NCBI GenBank assembly: GCA_023150455.1
Contig: JAKLKW010000009.1
Location: 1 to 54,143, forward strand
Reading direction: 5' to 3'
From: Alphaproteobacteria bacterium
GTDB taxonomy: Bacteria; Pseudomonadota; Alphaproteobacteria; JAEULC01
DNA: 54,143 nt
The notes beneath the pieces were generated by a model, which ran no database searches, was not told the origin of the DNA, and saw nothing but the letters and a program-made list of their open reading frames with translations. Positions 32,718 through 41,610 of this stretch are shown here, piece after piece (the stretch's first letter is position 1; each line of letters begins with the position of its first letter). Position numbers and translations under genes: made by a program.

Positions 32718-33860
32718 TCACGGCTTGTGTCCGTCGCGGTAGCGCACGCCCAGCGCGTCGCCGCCGAAGTCCGCCGCGAGGTCGCGCCACAGCGAATGGA
32801 TGTGGTTGGCGTCGTTCTGCGTGTTGTCGAACTCGACCAGCGTGATCGGTCCGTGCAGGCGGAAATAGTAGGCGCGGCCCGACTCCATGCCGCCGGCCCA
32901 GGCGAAGCGCATCGCCTCGAGGCCGGATTCGCGCAGCCGCCTGACTTTCAGCGCGCGGAACTCGCCGTTGAGCGGCGCCATCATGCCTTCGATGACGGCG
33001 ATCGCCTGGTTGCGCTGCGCCTCGGTCATCCGCGCATAGGCGAGGCCGCGGGCCTCCTTGAGCTCGTCGCCGCGGCCGGGGCCGGCGACGATGTCGCCGA
33101 GCGAGCGGTCGGCGATCACCGCTTCGGCGCGCTGGCGATCGTCCATCGACCGCGCCAACGCGAAGGCCGCGCCCGTCTGGCGCCCCAGCAGCCGCATGCC
33201 GGCATGCGGTCCGCCGCGCACCTCGGCCGGGTTTGCGCCCCAGAAGGCGGGTGTGGCACTGGCGCGGTCGGGCGCCGGGAAGGTGAAGCTGAGCGAGAGG
33301 TGATGGCCTTCCAGGCGAAACCCCCAAGGATGCGCGCCCGGCGTGCCGAACAGCGCGAGGGCATAGTTCTCGGGGTCGCGGAAACCGCTCTGGGAATCGC
33401 CGCGCAGGATCGACTCGAGCACGCGCACGCCTTCGAAGCGCGTATGGCCCTCCTCGCTCAGCACCGCGCGCAGCAGCGCTTCTGCCGCGCCGCGCTGCTC
33501 CGCGTTCATGCCGCGCAACGCGAGGCCGGGCTGGCTGCGCGGGACGTAGTGCCAGTCCAGCCGCGCGGGCGCGTCGAACGGGTACAGGCCGGCGCGCCGC
33601 TGCATCGGGCCGAGCAGCGCGGCAAAGCGCCGCGCGCGCTCGGCCAGGTCGGCGACGAAGGCCTGGGCGCGCGCGTCCGGGGCCGCGCCTGCCGTCAGCG
33701 CTGCCGCGGCCGCAAGACCGCCTGCCAGAACGCTGCGGCGCGCAAGGCGTGGCCCACGCCGCGGATCATCGACATGTTCATGAGCGTGGCCGTCGCCACC
33801 GCCGCGGTCAGGATGGACGGGATGTCCGTATGCGGATTCATGATGATGACCCTTCGCCAC
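32718..33860 (-). CDS. DUF3500 protein with a Tat-type signal and His-rich N-terminus
   Basis: A 380-residue protein. The twin-arginine signal is LARRSVLAGGLAAAAAL near residues 40-56 with cleavage after PDARA. It is preceded by an unusually long, histidine-rich leader (HHHE, then GHAHEHV). The mature part matches DUF3500 by eye, with HHLSLSFTF near 207-215, ITLVEFDNTQNDANHIHS near 342-359 and SLWRDLAADFGGDAL after it. Its reaction is unknown to me. GTG at 33860 has GGGAGG seven bases upstream, better than the in-frame ATG at 33938. It converges with the ligase gene and diverges from the hydrolase. Confidence 0.8.
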   Translation of the reverse strand: MAKGHHHESAYGHPVHPDRGGGDGHAHEHVDDPRRGPRLARRSVLAGGLAAAAALTAGAAPDARAQAFVADLAERARRFAALLGPMQRRAGLYPFDAPARLDWHYVPRSQPGLALRGMNAEQRGAAEALLRAVLSEEGHTRFEGVRVLESILRGDSQSGFRDPENYALALFGTPGAHPWGFRLEGHHLSLSFTFPAPDRASATPAFWGANPAEVRGGPHAGMRLLGRQTGAAFALARSMDDRQRAEAVIADRSLGDIVAGPGRGDELKEARGLAYARMTEAQRNQAIAVIEGMMAPLNGEFRALKVRRLRESGLEAMRFAWAGGMESGRAYYFRLHGPITLVEFDNTQNDANHIHSLWRDLAADFGGDALGVRYRDGHKP

Positions 33861-33952
33861 CCCATTGCCTCCCTGCGCGGTTGCCCGATCGGCCGTCTCA
33901 AGGCATGTTCCGGGCCGGCAGCGATTCCTTCCAATCATTTGTTCTTGATCGG

Positions 33953-34723
33953 ATGACCCAAGGCTTCATTGAAAACGACGGCGCCCGGCTGGAGTTCCGC
34001 CGGATCGATGGCGCCGCCGACCGGCCCACGCTCGTGCTGCTGCACGAAGGCCTCGGTTGCGTCGAGATGTGGCGCGACTTCCCCGACCGCCTGTCCCAGG
34101 CGACCGGCGCGCCCGTGTTCCTCTTCAGCCGCGCCGGCTACGGCAGATCATCGCCCGTGCCGCCGCCGCGGCCGGCGACCTACATGCATCGCGAGGCGCT
34201 CGACGTCCTGCCGCGCGTGCTCGCAGCGGCGAGGATCGAGCGCGCCGTGCTCGTCGGCCACAGCGACGGCGGCTCGATCGCGCTGATCTATGCCGGCGGT
34301 GGGCGCCGGAGCAAGGCGGTGGGCATCGTCACGCTGGCCGCGCACGTGTTCAACGAAAAGGTCTGCGTAGACAGCATCGCTGCCGCCGGCGAGGCCTATC
34401 GCGCGACGGACCTGCGCGAGCGCCTGGTGCGCTATCACGGCGACAACGTCGACGACGCGTTCTGGGGCTGGAACCGCGTCTGGCTCAGCCCCGAGTTCTG
34501 GGGCTGGAACATCGAGGAGTTCCTGCCGCGGATCTCCGTGCCGGTGCTGGCGATCCAGGGCTGGGACGACGAGTACGGCACCGAGCGCCAGGTCGACACG
34601 ATCGTGGGCCTGGTCGGCGCGCGTGCCGAGAAGCTGATGCTCGACCGCTGCCGGCATTCGCCGCACAAGGACCAGCCCGAGGCCACGCTCGACGCGGTGG
34701 CGCGATTCGTCGGGTCGCTATAG
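33953..34723 (+). CDS. Alpha/beta hydrolase of the aromatic-degradation block
   Basis: A 256-residue alpha/beta-hydrolase. LVLLHEGLGCVEMW near 28-41 (oxyanion HEG), VGHSDGGSIAL near 99-109 (nucleophile elbow GHSDGG), an aspartate in QGWDDEYG near 201-208 and the histidine in CRHSPHKDQPE near 228-238 complete the triad. The HEGLG and SDGG variants are typical of a group found beside box genes and other aromatic clusters. Thioester or ring-cleavage-product hydrolysis is possible. The gene starts 92 bases from the DUF3500 start and overlaps livF tail-to-tail by six bases. Confidence 0.82.
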   Translation: MTQGFIENDGARLEFRRIDGAADRPTLVLLHEGLGCVEMWRDFPDRLSQATGAPVFLFSRAGYGRSSPVPPPRPATYMHREALDVLPRVLAAARIERAVLVGHSDGGSIALIYAGGGRRSKAVGIVTLAAHVFNEKVCVDSIAAAGEAYRATDLRERLVRYHGDNVDDAFWGWNRVWLSPEFWGWNIEEFLPRISVPVLAIQGWDDEYGTERQVDTIVGLVGARAEKLMLDRCRHSPHKDQPEATLDAVARFVGSL

Positions 34724-35431
34724 CCCGATATGGCGCTGCAGCAGGTCGGGCCGGGCGGCCAGCTCGGTGCCCGCACCCTCGAACACGACGCTGCCCTTGA
34801 CCAGGATCACCGCGCGGTCCGCGATGTCGAGCAGCGCGCGCACGTTCTTGTCGACGATCACCGTCGCGAGCCCGCTCTTCTTCAAGGCCAGGATGACGCG
34901 CCAGATCTCGCGCCGCACCAGCGGCGCCAGGCCTTCGGTCGCCTCGTCGAGGATGAGCACGTCGGGATTCGTGACCAGGGCCCGGCCGATCGCCAGCATC
35001 TGTTGCTCGCCGCCGGATAGATTCGACCCGCTGTTGCCCAAGCGCTCGCCCAGCCGCGGGAAGGTCTCCAGCACGCGGGCGACGGTCCAATCCGTGCGGC
35101 CATCGCGCCCCGGCCGCGCCGCCATCTCCAGGTTCTCGCGCACGGTCAGCAGCGGGAAGATCTGCCGTCCTTCGGGCACGTAGCCGAGGCCGGCACGCAC
35201 GACGCGGTGCGGCGGATGGCCCGTCATCGGCCTGCCGTGGATCGCAACCGTGCCCTGGCGCGGCGGCACCAGGCCCAGGATCGCGCGCAAGGTCGTGGTC
35301 TTGCCCATGCCGTTGCGCCCCATCAGCGCGACCGTCTCGCCGGCGCTGACGCGGAAATCGACGCCGTGCAGCACGTGGCTTTCGGCGTAGTAGACGTGAA
35401 GGCCGGTCGCCTCGATGAGCGCCGCGCTCAT
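34718..35431 (-). CDS. livF: Branched-chain amino-acid-type ABC importer, ATPase LivF
   Basis: A 237-residue ATPase. Walker A GRNGMGKTT is near 38-46, the signature LSGGEQQMLAIGRAL near 138-152, and Walker B VLILDEATEGLAP near 157-169. It ends the liv operon; its ATG overlaps the livG stop by four bases. Its place in the box region points to uptake of an aromatic acid rather than of amino acids. Confidence 0.93.
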   Translation of the reverse strand: MSAALIEATGLHVYYAESHVLHGVDFRVSAGETVALMGRNGMGKTTTLRAILGLVPPRQGTVAIHGRPMTGHPPHRVVRAGLGYVPEGRQIFPLLTVRENLEMAARPGRDGRTDWTVARVLETFPRLGERLGNSGSNLSGGEQQMLAIGRALVTNPDVLILDEATEGLAPLVRREIWRVILALKKSGLATVIVDKNVRALLDIADRAVILVKGSVVFEGAGTELAARPDLLQRHIGL

Positions 35432-36195
35432 TCGGGTGCCTCCTCGCCCAGATAGGCGTCCTGCACCGCCTTGTTGGCGCGGATCTCGGCGGGCGTGCCC
35501 GAGGCCAGCACGCTGCCGTTGACCATGACGGTGATCTCGTCGGCGATCGAGAAGACCGCGTCCATGTCGTGCTCGATCATCACCATCGTGTGGCCCGCGG
35601 CCAGTCGACGCAGCAGGTCGAGCACGCGCGCGCTCTCCTCCGGGCCCATGCCGGCCAGCGGCTCGTCGAGCAGCAGCAGCTGCGGTCCGGTCGCCAGCAT
35701 CATGGCGAGCTCGAGCTGGCGCTGCTCGCCATAGCTCATGGAGGCTGCGCGCGTATCACGCCGCTCGGCCAGGCCGCAAAGCTCGAGCGCATGCGCGGCC
35801 TGCTCGGTCACGTCGCGATGGCCGGCGGCGGGACGGAGCAGCGAAAGCCGCGGCAGGCGCGCCTGCGCCGCCAGCCGGCAGTTCTCGAACGCGGTGAAGT
35901 CGCGGAAAATGTTGGTCTTCTGGTAGCTGCGCCCGATGCCCAGCCGCGCGACGCGATGCGCCGGCCAGCCGGTGATGTCGCGTCCCTCGTAGCCGACCGT
36001 GCCTGCGCTGGGCTTGAGGTCGCCGGACAGCAGGTTTATCAGCGTAGTCTTGCCGGCGCCGTTCGGGCCGACGATGGCATGGACCCGCCCGCGCTCGACG
36101 GTGAGCGACACGTCCTGCACGGCCGCCAGGCCGCCGAACAGCCGGCCGAGCTTCCGGGTCTCCAGCACGGTCTCGCGCGCGGCCGGCTCAGCCAT
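35428..36195 (-). CDS. livG: Branched-chain amino-acid-type ABC importer, ATPase LivG
   Basis: A 255-residue ATPase with Walker A GPNGAGKTT near 42-50, a MSYGEQRQLELAMML signature and Walker B LLLLDEPLAGMGPEE, plus the extended LivG-specific region RSYQKTNIFRDFTAFENCRLA. ATG at 36195, overlapping livM by eight bases, is preferred over an upstream TTG. Confidence 0.93.
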   Translation of the reverse strand: MAEPAARETVLETRKLGRLFGGLAAVQDVSLTVERGRVHAIVGPNGAGKTTLINLLSGDLKPSAGTVGYEGRDITGWPAHRVARLGIGRSYQKTNIFRDFTAFENCRLAAQARLPRLSLLRPAAGHRDVTEQAAHALELCGLAERRDTRAASMSYGEQRQLELAMMLATGPQLLLLDEPLAGMGPEESARVLDLLRRLAAGHTMVMIEHDMDAVFSIADEITVMVNGSVLASGTPAEIRANKAVQDAYLGEEAPE

Positions 36196-37162
36196 CGCCG
36201 GCCCCGCGACGGCCAAGCCTGCCGACGCGCCTCAGGACGCCGGCGATCCCGTCCGGCAGCAGCATGACGACCAGGATCACGAACACGCCCATGATGAGCA
36301 GCCAGCGCTCGGTCAGCGTGGCGAAGTAGTCCTCCATCAGCAGCATGACGAAGGCGCCGAGAATCGGGCCAAACAGAGTCCCCATGCCGCCGAGGATGAC
36401 GATCATCAGCACGTGGCCCGACTCGTGCCAGCCGAGATGCGCCGGCGTGGCGAAGGTGGCGCGTGCCGCCTCGAGGAACCCGGCCAATCCCGCCAGCGTG
36501 CCTGCGATCACGAAGGCGATCAGCTTGTAGCGCTGCACGTCGTAGCCCAGTGCCCGCATGCGGCCTTCGTTGGCGCGGATGCCGACCAGCGTATGGCCGA
36601 ACGGGCTGCGCAGGATGACCGTCAGCAGCACGAAGGCTGCGACCAGGCAGCCCAGCGCAAGGTAGTAGAACTGCACCCGGTCGTAGAAGTCGAACAGCTT
36701 GAGGTCGCCCAGCATCACGGTCGGCTTGGAATCGATGTTCATGCCGTCCGTGCCGCCCCATTCCTTCTGGTCGTGGAAGAAATAGTAGACCATCTGCGCC
36801 AGGGCCAAGGTGATCATGATGAAATAGACGCCGGTCGTGCGGATGCTGATCCAGCCGATCGCGGCCGCCGCGATCGCCGCCGCGCCGAGGGCGGCAGGGA
36901 GCAGGACGAAGGCGCTGGTGACGCCGGCCTTGTTGACGAGCCCGGCAACGACGTAGACGGCGAGCCCGAAGAAGGCCGCATGGCCGAGGCTGACGAGCCC
37001 GGCATAGCCGACCAGGAGGTCGAGGCTCATCGCGAAGAGGGCGAAGATCATGATGCGCGCGATGAAGCGGATGTAGAACGTGTCGCCCCAGAGCGGGAAG
37101 ACCGCCAGGAAAACGGCGCCCAATGCCAGCAGGGCGAGCGCGATGCGCGGATGATGCGGCAT
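36188..37162 (-). CDS. livM: Branched-chain amino-acid-type ABC importer, permease LivM
   Basis: A 324-residue permease with about nine hydrophobic segments and the conserved LivM run SLDLLVGYAGLVSLGHAAFFG near 47-67. RSPFGHTLVGIRANEGRMRALGYDVQRYKL near 187-216 is the EAA-like coupling loop. The basic tail RRVGRLGRRGAGDG is short. A six-base gap separates it from livH. Confidence 0.93.
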   Translation of the reverse strand: MPHHPRIALALLALGAVFLAVFPLWGDTFYIRFIARIMIFALFAMSLDLLVGYAGLVSLGHAAFFGLAVYVVAGLVNKAGVTSAFVLLPAALGAAAIAAAAIGWISIRTTGVYFIMITLALAQMVYYFFHDQKEWGGTDGMNIDSKPTVMLGDLKLFDFYDRVQFYYLALGCLVAAFVLLTVILRSPFGHTLVGIRANEGRMRALGYDVQRYKLIAFVIAGTLAGLAGFLEAARATFATPAHLGWHESGHVLMIVILGGMGTLFGPILGAFVMLLMEDYFATLTERWLLIMGVFVILVVMLLPDGIAGVLRRVGRLGRRGAGDG

Positions 37163-37168
37163 GGGGGC

Positions 37169-38038
37169 TCAGACCGTGCGGCCGAACAGGCCCTGCGGGC
37201 GCCACAACAGCACCAGCGCCATGACGGCATACACCACCACGCCGGCGCCGGTTGGCAGCAGCACGCGGCCGAACGTGTCGGCGATGCCGACGACCATGGC
37301 GCCGACGAAGGCTCCCTTGATCGAGCCGATCCCGCCGATGACGACCACGACGAAGGATATGATCAGGATGTGGTCGCCCATGCCGGGATAGACCGTGTTG
37401 ACGGGCGCGGCGATCATGCCGGCGAACGCGGCCAGCGCCACACCCAGGCCGAACACGACCATGAAAAGACGGGCGATGTCGAAGCCGAGCGCCGAAACCA
37501 TCTCGCGATGGGTCGAGCCGGCCCGGATCACCATGCCGAGCCGCGTACGCTGGATCAGCAGGTACAGCGCCGCCGCTACGGCGATGCAGGTGAACGACAG
37601 GAAGATGCGATAGATCGGGTAGCTCTGCGCCTCGGTCAAGGGGATCGAGCCGGCGAGCGGCGCCGGGATCGGCAGGCCGTGCACGTCGTTGCCGAACAGC
37701 AGGCGCTGCAGCTCGTTGAGGATCAGGATCAGGCCGTAGGTGAACAGCACCTGGTAAAGATGGTCGCGCGCGTAGAGGTAGCGGATGGCGAAGCGCTCGG
37801 TCGCGAGGCCGAGCAGCACGGTCACGGGCAGGGACAGGAGCAGGGCGAGCACGAAGCTGCCGGTCTGCTCGGCGAACCACCAGGCGAGATAGGCGCCCAC
37901 CATGTAGAACGCACCGTGCGCCAGGTTGATGACACCCATGATGCCGAAGACGAGCGTCAGGCCGCTGGCCACCAGGAACAGCAGGAACCCGTACTGCACG
38001 CCATTCAGCGTTTGAATCAGGAAATAGGACAAGGACAC
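37169..38038 (-). CDS. livH: Branched-chain amino-acid-type ABC importer, permease LivH
   Basis: A 289-residue permease with eight or so hydrophobic helices. NGVQYGFLLFLVASGLTLVFG near 12-32 and GVINLAHGAFYMVGAYLAW near 35-53 are the LivH entry motifs, and RAGSTHREMVSALGFDIARL near 171-190 is the coupling loop. The start is GTG at 38038 behind a GGGGGG stretch. The binding-protein gene lies 184 bases upstream. Confidence 0.93.
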   Translation of the reverse strand: MSLSYFLIQTLNGVQYGFLLFLVASGLTLVFGIMGVINLAHGAFYMVGAYLAWWFAEQTGSFVLALLLSLPVTVLLGLATERFAIRYLYARDHLYQVLFTYGLILILNELQRLLFGNDVHGLPIPAPLAGSIPLTEAQSYPIYRIFLSFTCIAVAAALYLLIQRTRLGMVIRAGSTHREMVSALGFDIARLFMVVFGLGVALAAFAGMIAAPVNTVYPGMGDHILIISFVVVVIGGIGSIKGAFVGAMVVGIADTFGRVLLPTGAGVVVYAVMALVLLWRPQGLFGRTV

Positions 38039-38115
38039 CGCGTGCCCCCCGAAAGATCGCGGTGAAGGGAAAAGCCGACCGGCGGCACGTCGCCCAGGTC
38101 CGACGACGGACTAGA

Positions 38116-38129
38116 CCTCATCCTTCGGC
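38116..38129. repeat. Short dispersed repeat CCTCATCCTTCGGC, copy 2
   Basis: Identical to 28283-28296, here in the gap between the binding-protein gene and livH. In both places it lies between co-directional genes of one likely operon, a typical site for REP-like elements. Confidence 0.35.
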
Positions 38130-38222
38130 ATGCCCGGGAGGAGGTCAAAACCTATTTGTGCTTCCGTCCGCGCGCCGGGCTCTCGAAGCAGCGGGACGGT
38201 TCCACGCGGATCGACCTCCGCG

Positions 38223-39419
38223 TCAGGCCATCGTGCAGCCGGTGCCGGGATCGGCGAGCGCCTTGTGCGCGATGCCCAGCAGCTTCTCGTCGCCGCTGTA
38301 GACCTGGCGCAGGTAGATGTCCTGGATCGGCTCGTGCGACTTCGACAGCGTGAACGTGCCTCGCGGGCTGTCGATCTTGATGCCTTCCCAGGCCTTGATC
38401 AGCGCCTTGTCGGCCCCGACGTCGCCCTGCACCGCGGCCAGGCCTTGCAGCAGGAACGTGCCGGTGTCGTAGCCCTGCACGGCGTACACGTCGGCGTCGC
38501 GCTTGGTCTGGTCCTTGAACGCGGCGCGGAATTTCTTGTTGATGGGCGTGTCGATGTCGTCGGCGTAGTGCAGCGTGGTCTTGATGCCCTCGGCGGCCGA
38601 GCCCGCCTGCTTGTAGACACCGTCGGTCAGGAAGCCGGGGCCGTAGAGCTGGATGCGCGCCTTCAGGCCAGCCGCATCGTAGTCCTTCATGAACTTCAGC
38701 GCGCCGGCGCCGGCGAAGAACACGTAGACGCAGTCCGGCTTCAGGGCGGCGATCTCGGTCAGGCCCGCCTGGAACTCGACGCTCGGGAAGTCGGGCAGGA
38801 TCTCCTTGATGATCTTGCCGCCACCCTTGGTGAAGGAGTCCTTGAACCCCTGGGCGCTCTCGAACCCGGCCGGGTATTTCCAGGTCATGATCACCGCCGT
38901 CTTGTGGCCGTCCTTCAGCGCCACGTCGCCGCAGGGGAAGGCCGGCTGCCAGTTCGAGAACGAGGTGCGGAACAGCTTGGCCGAGCAGTTCTTGCGCGTG
39001 AGGTCCACGGCGCCGGCGTTCGGGATGACCAGGAACTTGTTCTCTTCCTTGGCCACCTGCGCCATGGCGAGCGCCACGCCGGAGTGCACGGTGCCGACCA
39101 GGATGTCGCACTTGTCGCGCACCAGCAGGCGGCTGGCGTTGTCCTTGCCCTTCGGCGGCGCCGATTCGTCGTCGAGCTGCACGTACTCGATCTCGCGCCC
39201 GCCCAGCTTCCCGCCGCCTTCGTTGATCCGCATCTTCATGGCGTCGGTGATGTTATGGCCAAGCGCTGCGTAGGTGCCGGAATAGGGCAGCATCAGGCCC
39301 AGCTTGATCTTGGCCTTCTGGCCGATGGCGAAGCGCGTCGGCACGAACGAGGCGGCGGCGGCCAGGCCCATTCCGGCGCCGGCCTGCTTGATGAAGCGGC
39401 GGCGGTTGTGTGCGGTCAT
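38223..39419 (-). CDS. Periplasmic substrate-binding protein of the Liv-type importer
   Basis: A 398-residue type I periplasmic binding protein. The N-terminus RRRFIKQAGAGMGLAAAASF is Tat-like. The mature start KIKLGLMLPYSGTYAALG near 36-53 and NASRLLVRDKCDILVGTVHSG near 93-113 fit the LivJ/LivK family. Next to the benzoate genes and carrying the same TGCA-N-TAT promoter boxes, it probably binds benzoate or a related aromatic acid. GGGAGGAACTC before ATG 39419 supports the start. Confidence 0.9.
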   Translation of the reverse strand: MTAHNRRRFIKQAGAGMGLAAAASFVPTRFAIGQKAKIKLGLMLPYSGTYAALGHNITDAMKMRINEGGGKLGGREIEYVQLDDESAPPKGKDNASRLLVRDKCDILVGTVHSGVALAMAQVAKEENKFLVIPNAGAVDLTRKNCSAKLFRTSFSNWQPAFPCGDVALKDGHKTAVIMTWKYPAGFESAQGFKDSFTKGGGKIIKEILPDFPSVEFQAGLTEIAALKPDCVYVFFAGAGALKFMKDYDAAGLKARIQLYGPGFLTDGVYKQAGSAAEGIKTTLHYADDIDTPINKKFRAAFKDQTKRDADVYAVQGYDTGTFLLQGLAAVQGDVGADKALIKAWEGIKIDSPRGTFTLSKSHEPIQDIYLRQVYSGDEKLLGIAHKALADPGTGCTMA

Positions 39420-39482
39420 CGTGAGTTCCTCCCTAAAGCACCTGGTTGCGGCATCGTTGATCGACGCACTGGGACGACCGGC

Positions 39483-39529
39483 ACTATAGTGCAGACGTTC
39501 CGGTCGCCTCAAGCAGCATAGTGCAATAT
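39483..39529 (-). promoter_or_regulatory. Candidate promoter and double operator of the binding-protein/liv operon
   Basis: On the minus strand TTGAGG (39512-39507), an 18-base spacer and TATAGT (39488-39483) form a plausible promoter. TGCA-C-TAT covers 39493-39486. A second box lies at 39518-39529, where ATAGTGCAATAT contains the motif on both strands. The boxes are 32 bases apart, about three helical turns. Confidence 0.5.
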
Positions 39530-39545
39530 GGCGGCCATGCCCGGC

Positions 39546-41486
39546 TCAGGCCTGCCAGCGTTCGCGCCACGACTGAAACATGAGCACGGTCCAAAGCGGG
39601 TACTGCCAGTTCCGCATACCGGACAGGTGCTCGCGCCATGCTTGACCGACCGGCGCCGGCTCGAGGAAGCCTTCCCGGGCCAGCCGCTCGGGGGCCAGCA
39701 GCGTCTCGGCCCAGTCGCGCAAGGGGCCGCGCAGCCAGTCACCGATCGGCACGCCGAATCCCATCTTGGGCCGTTCCACCAGATGGTCCGGCACATAGCG
39801 CGCCAGCACGCGCCGCAGGATTCGCTTGCCCACGCCTGCGTGGGCCTTCGCCTCGAGCGGCAGGCTCCAGGCGTATTCGACGACGCGGTGGTCGAGCAAC
39901 GGCACGCGGCCTTCCAGCGCCACCGCCATGGTGGCGCGGTCGACCTTGGTCAGGATGTCGTCCGGCAAATATGTGACCGTGTCCAGGTACTGCATGCGCT
40001 GGACGTAGCCCGGTATCTCTTCCGCGATCGCGGGGTCGTCAAGCGCACCCTGCGGCTCGCGGCCCCGCGCGACCAAGGGCGCGGGATCCGGCCATTGGCT
40101 GACGAGATGGCGGTAGAGCGCATCCGGGCTGTCATAGGTCACGACGCGCGCGAGCTTGTGCACCTTGTCGCCGGGCTGCGGCGGCCGCCAGCGCTGCGGC
40201 ACCGCGCGGAACAGCCGATCCCAGGCGCAGGCCGGCACGGCGCGCATCGCGCCCGAGGCGAGCCGCCGGAGCGGCAGCGGCACGGCCGAGACGCGGCGCC
40301 ACAACACATCGGCCCAGAAATAGCGGTTGTAGCCGGCGAAGACCTCGTCGCCACCGTCGCCCGAGAGCGCCACGGTGACGTGCTCGCGCGCGAGCTTCGA
40401 GACGAGGTAGGTCGGGATCTGCGAGGAATCGGCAAAGGGCTCGTCGAACCATTCCGGCAGGCGCGGCACCACGTCGAGCGCGTGGCGTGCTTCGACGATG
40501 AACTCCGTATGCGCGGTGCCGAGATGGGCTGCGACGCCGCGCGCGTGCGCCGACTCGTCGTAGCCTTCCTCGCGGAAGCCGATCGAGAAGGTGCGCACGG
40601 CGGCATTGCTGCTCGCCTGCATCAGGGCGACCACCGTGGAGGAGTCGATGCCGCCGGACAGGAACGCGCCGAGCGGCACGTCGGAGATCAACCGACGACG
40701 GACCGCGTCGCGCAGCAGCTCGTCGAGCTCTTCCTCAGCCGCGCGCTCGTCGAACCGGCCGTTGCCTGCGCGCGCGCCGGCAACGGCGAACGGGCGCAGA
40801 TCCCAGAAGGGCTTGAGCGACGCGGGGGCGTTCGGCCGCAGCGTCAGGATGTGCCCGGGCGGCAGCTTGGCGACGCCGCGATAGATGCTCAGCGGCGAGG
40901 GCACGTAGCCGAAGCGCAGATAGGCGGTGGCGGCGTCCTCGTCGAGCTCGGGCGTCCAGCCCGGGCACACGCGCAGCGCCTTCAGCTCCGAGCCGAAGAT
41001 GAACCGCTCGACGCCTTCGAGGTAGTAGAGCGGCTTGATGCCCAGCCGGTCACGCGCCAGCGTCAGCACGCGCTCGCGGCGGTCCCACAGCGCAATGGCG
41101 AACATGCCGATCAGGCGTCGCAATGTGGTCTCGACGCCCCAGGCGGCGCAGCCTTCCAGAATCACCTCTGTGTCGGAATGGCCGCGGAACCTGATGCCGC
41201 GCGGCTCGAGCTCCGGGCGCAGCTCGGCGGCGTTGTAGACCTCGCCGTTGTAGACGATGACGTAGCGCCCGCAGGCGGAGACCATGGGCTGCGCGCCGGT
41301 CGGAGTCAGGTCCTGGATGGCGAGCCGCCGGAAGCTGAGCGCCACGCCCGCGGTCTCGTCGGTCCACACGCCGCCGCTGTCCGGGCCGCGATGCAGCAGC
41401 GACGCGGCAATGGCGCCGCCGATGCGCTCGAGCTCGGCCGGCGGCGTCCGCGCGTGTCGGTCAATCCATCCGCCGATGCCGCACAA
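39546..41486 (-). CDS. asnB: Asparagine synthetase (glutamine-hydrolysing) family amidotransferase
   Basis: A 646-residue two-domain protein. The class II glutaminase domain starts MCGIGGWID with the N-terminal nucleophile cysteine, HRGPDSGG near 30-37 and YNGEVYN near 76-82. The synthetase domain has FLSGGIDSSTVVALM near 262-276 as the pyrophosphate loop and ALSGDGGDEVFAGYNRYFW near 356-374. TTG at 41486 is the start: GGAGG lies seven bases before it and it places Cys at position 2. Between glycan genes, such proteins often amidate a sugar acid or a peptide rather than making asparagine. Confidence 0.92.
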   Translation of the reverse strand: MCGIGGWIDRHARTPPAELERIGGAIAASLLHRGPDSGGVWTDETAGVALSFRRLAIQDLTPTGAQPMVSACGRYVIVYNGEVYNAAELRPELEPRGIRFRGHSDTEVILEGCAAWGVETTLRRLIGMFAIALWDRRERVLTLARDRLGIKPLYYLEGVERFIFGSELKALRVCPGWTPELDEDAATAYLRFGYVPSPLSIYRGVAKLPPGHILTLRPNAPASLKPFWDLRPFAVAGARAGNGRFDERAAEEELDELLRDAVRRRLISDVPLGAFLSGGIDSSTVVALMQASSNAAVRTFSIGFREEGYDESAHARGVAAHLGTAHTEFIVEARHALDVVPRLPEWFDEPFADSSQIPTYLVSKLAREHVTVALSGDGGDEVFAGYNRYFWADVLWRRVSAVPLPLRRLASGAMRAVPACAWDRLFRAVPQRWRPPQPGDKVHKLARVVTYDSPDALYRHLVSQWPDPAPLVARGREPQGALDDPAIAEEIPGYVQRMQYLDTVTYLPDDILTKVDRATMAVALEGRVPLLDHRVVEYAWSLPLEAKAHAGVGKRILRRVLARYVPDHLVERPKMGFGVPIGDWLRGPLRDWAETLLAPERLAREGFLEPAPVGQAWREHLSGMRNWQYPLWTVLMFQSWRERWQA

Positions 41487-41610
41487 GCGCTTGCCTCCAT
41501 GATGGATGCGGCCGGTCGCCAAGGCGGCGCGGGGCCGGCTGCGGACCTTAGCGGAACCGGCGGGGTCTTGCCACCGGCGCGGCCGGGCGCGTCTCCCGGT
41601 CGATCGCGCC

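Noticed and set aside
32616..33956. Plus-strand open frame opposite the DUF3500 gene
   Set aside because: No recognisable domain; the opposite frame has a Tat signal and DUF3500 motifs with a good ribosome binding site.
35999..38065. Plus-strand open frame of 688 codons opposite livM and livH
   Set aside because: The translation is Asp/Glu/His/Gln-rich filler expected as the complement of membrane-protein codons.
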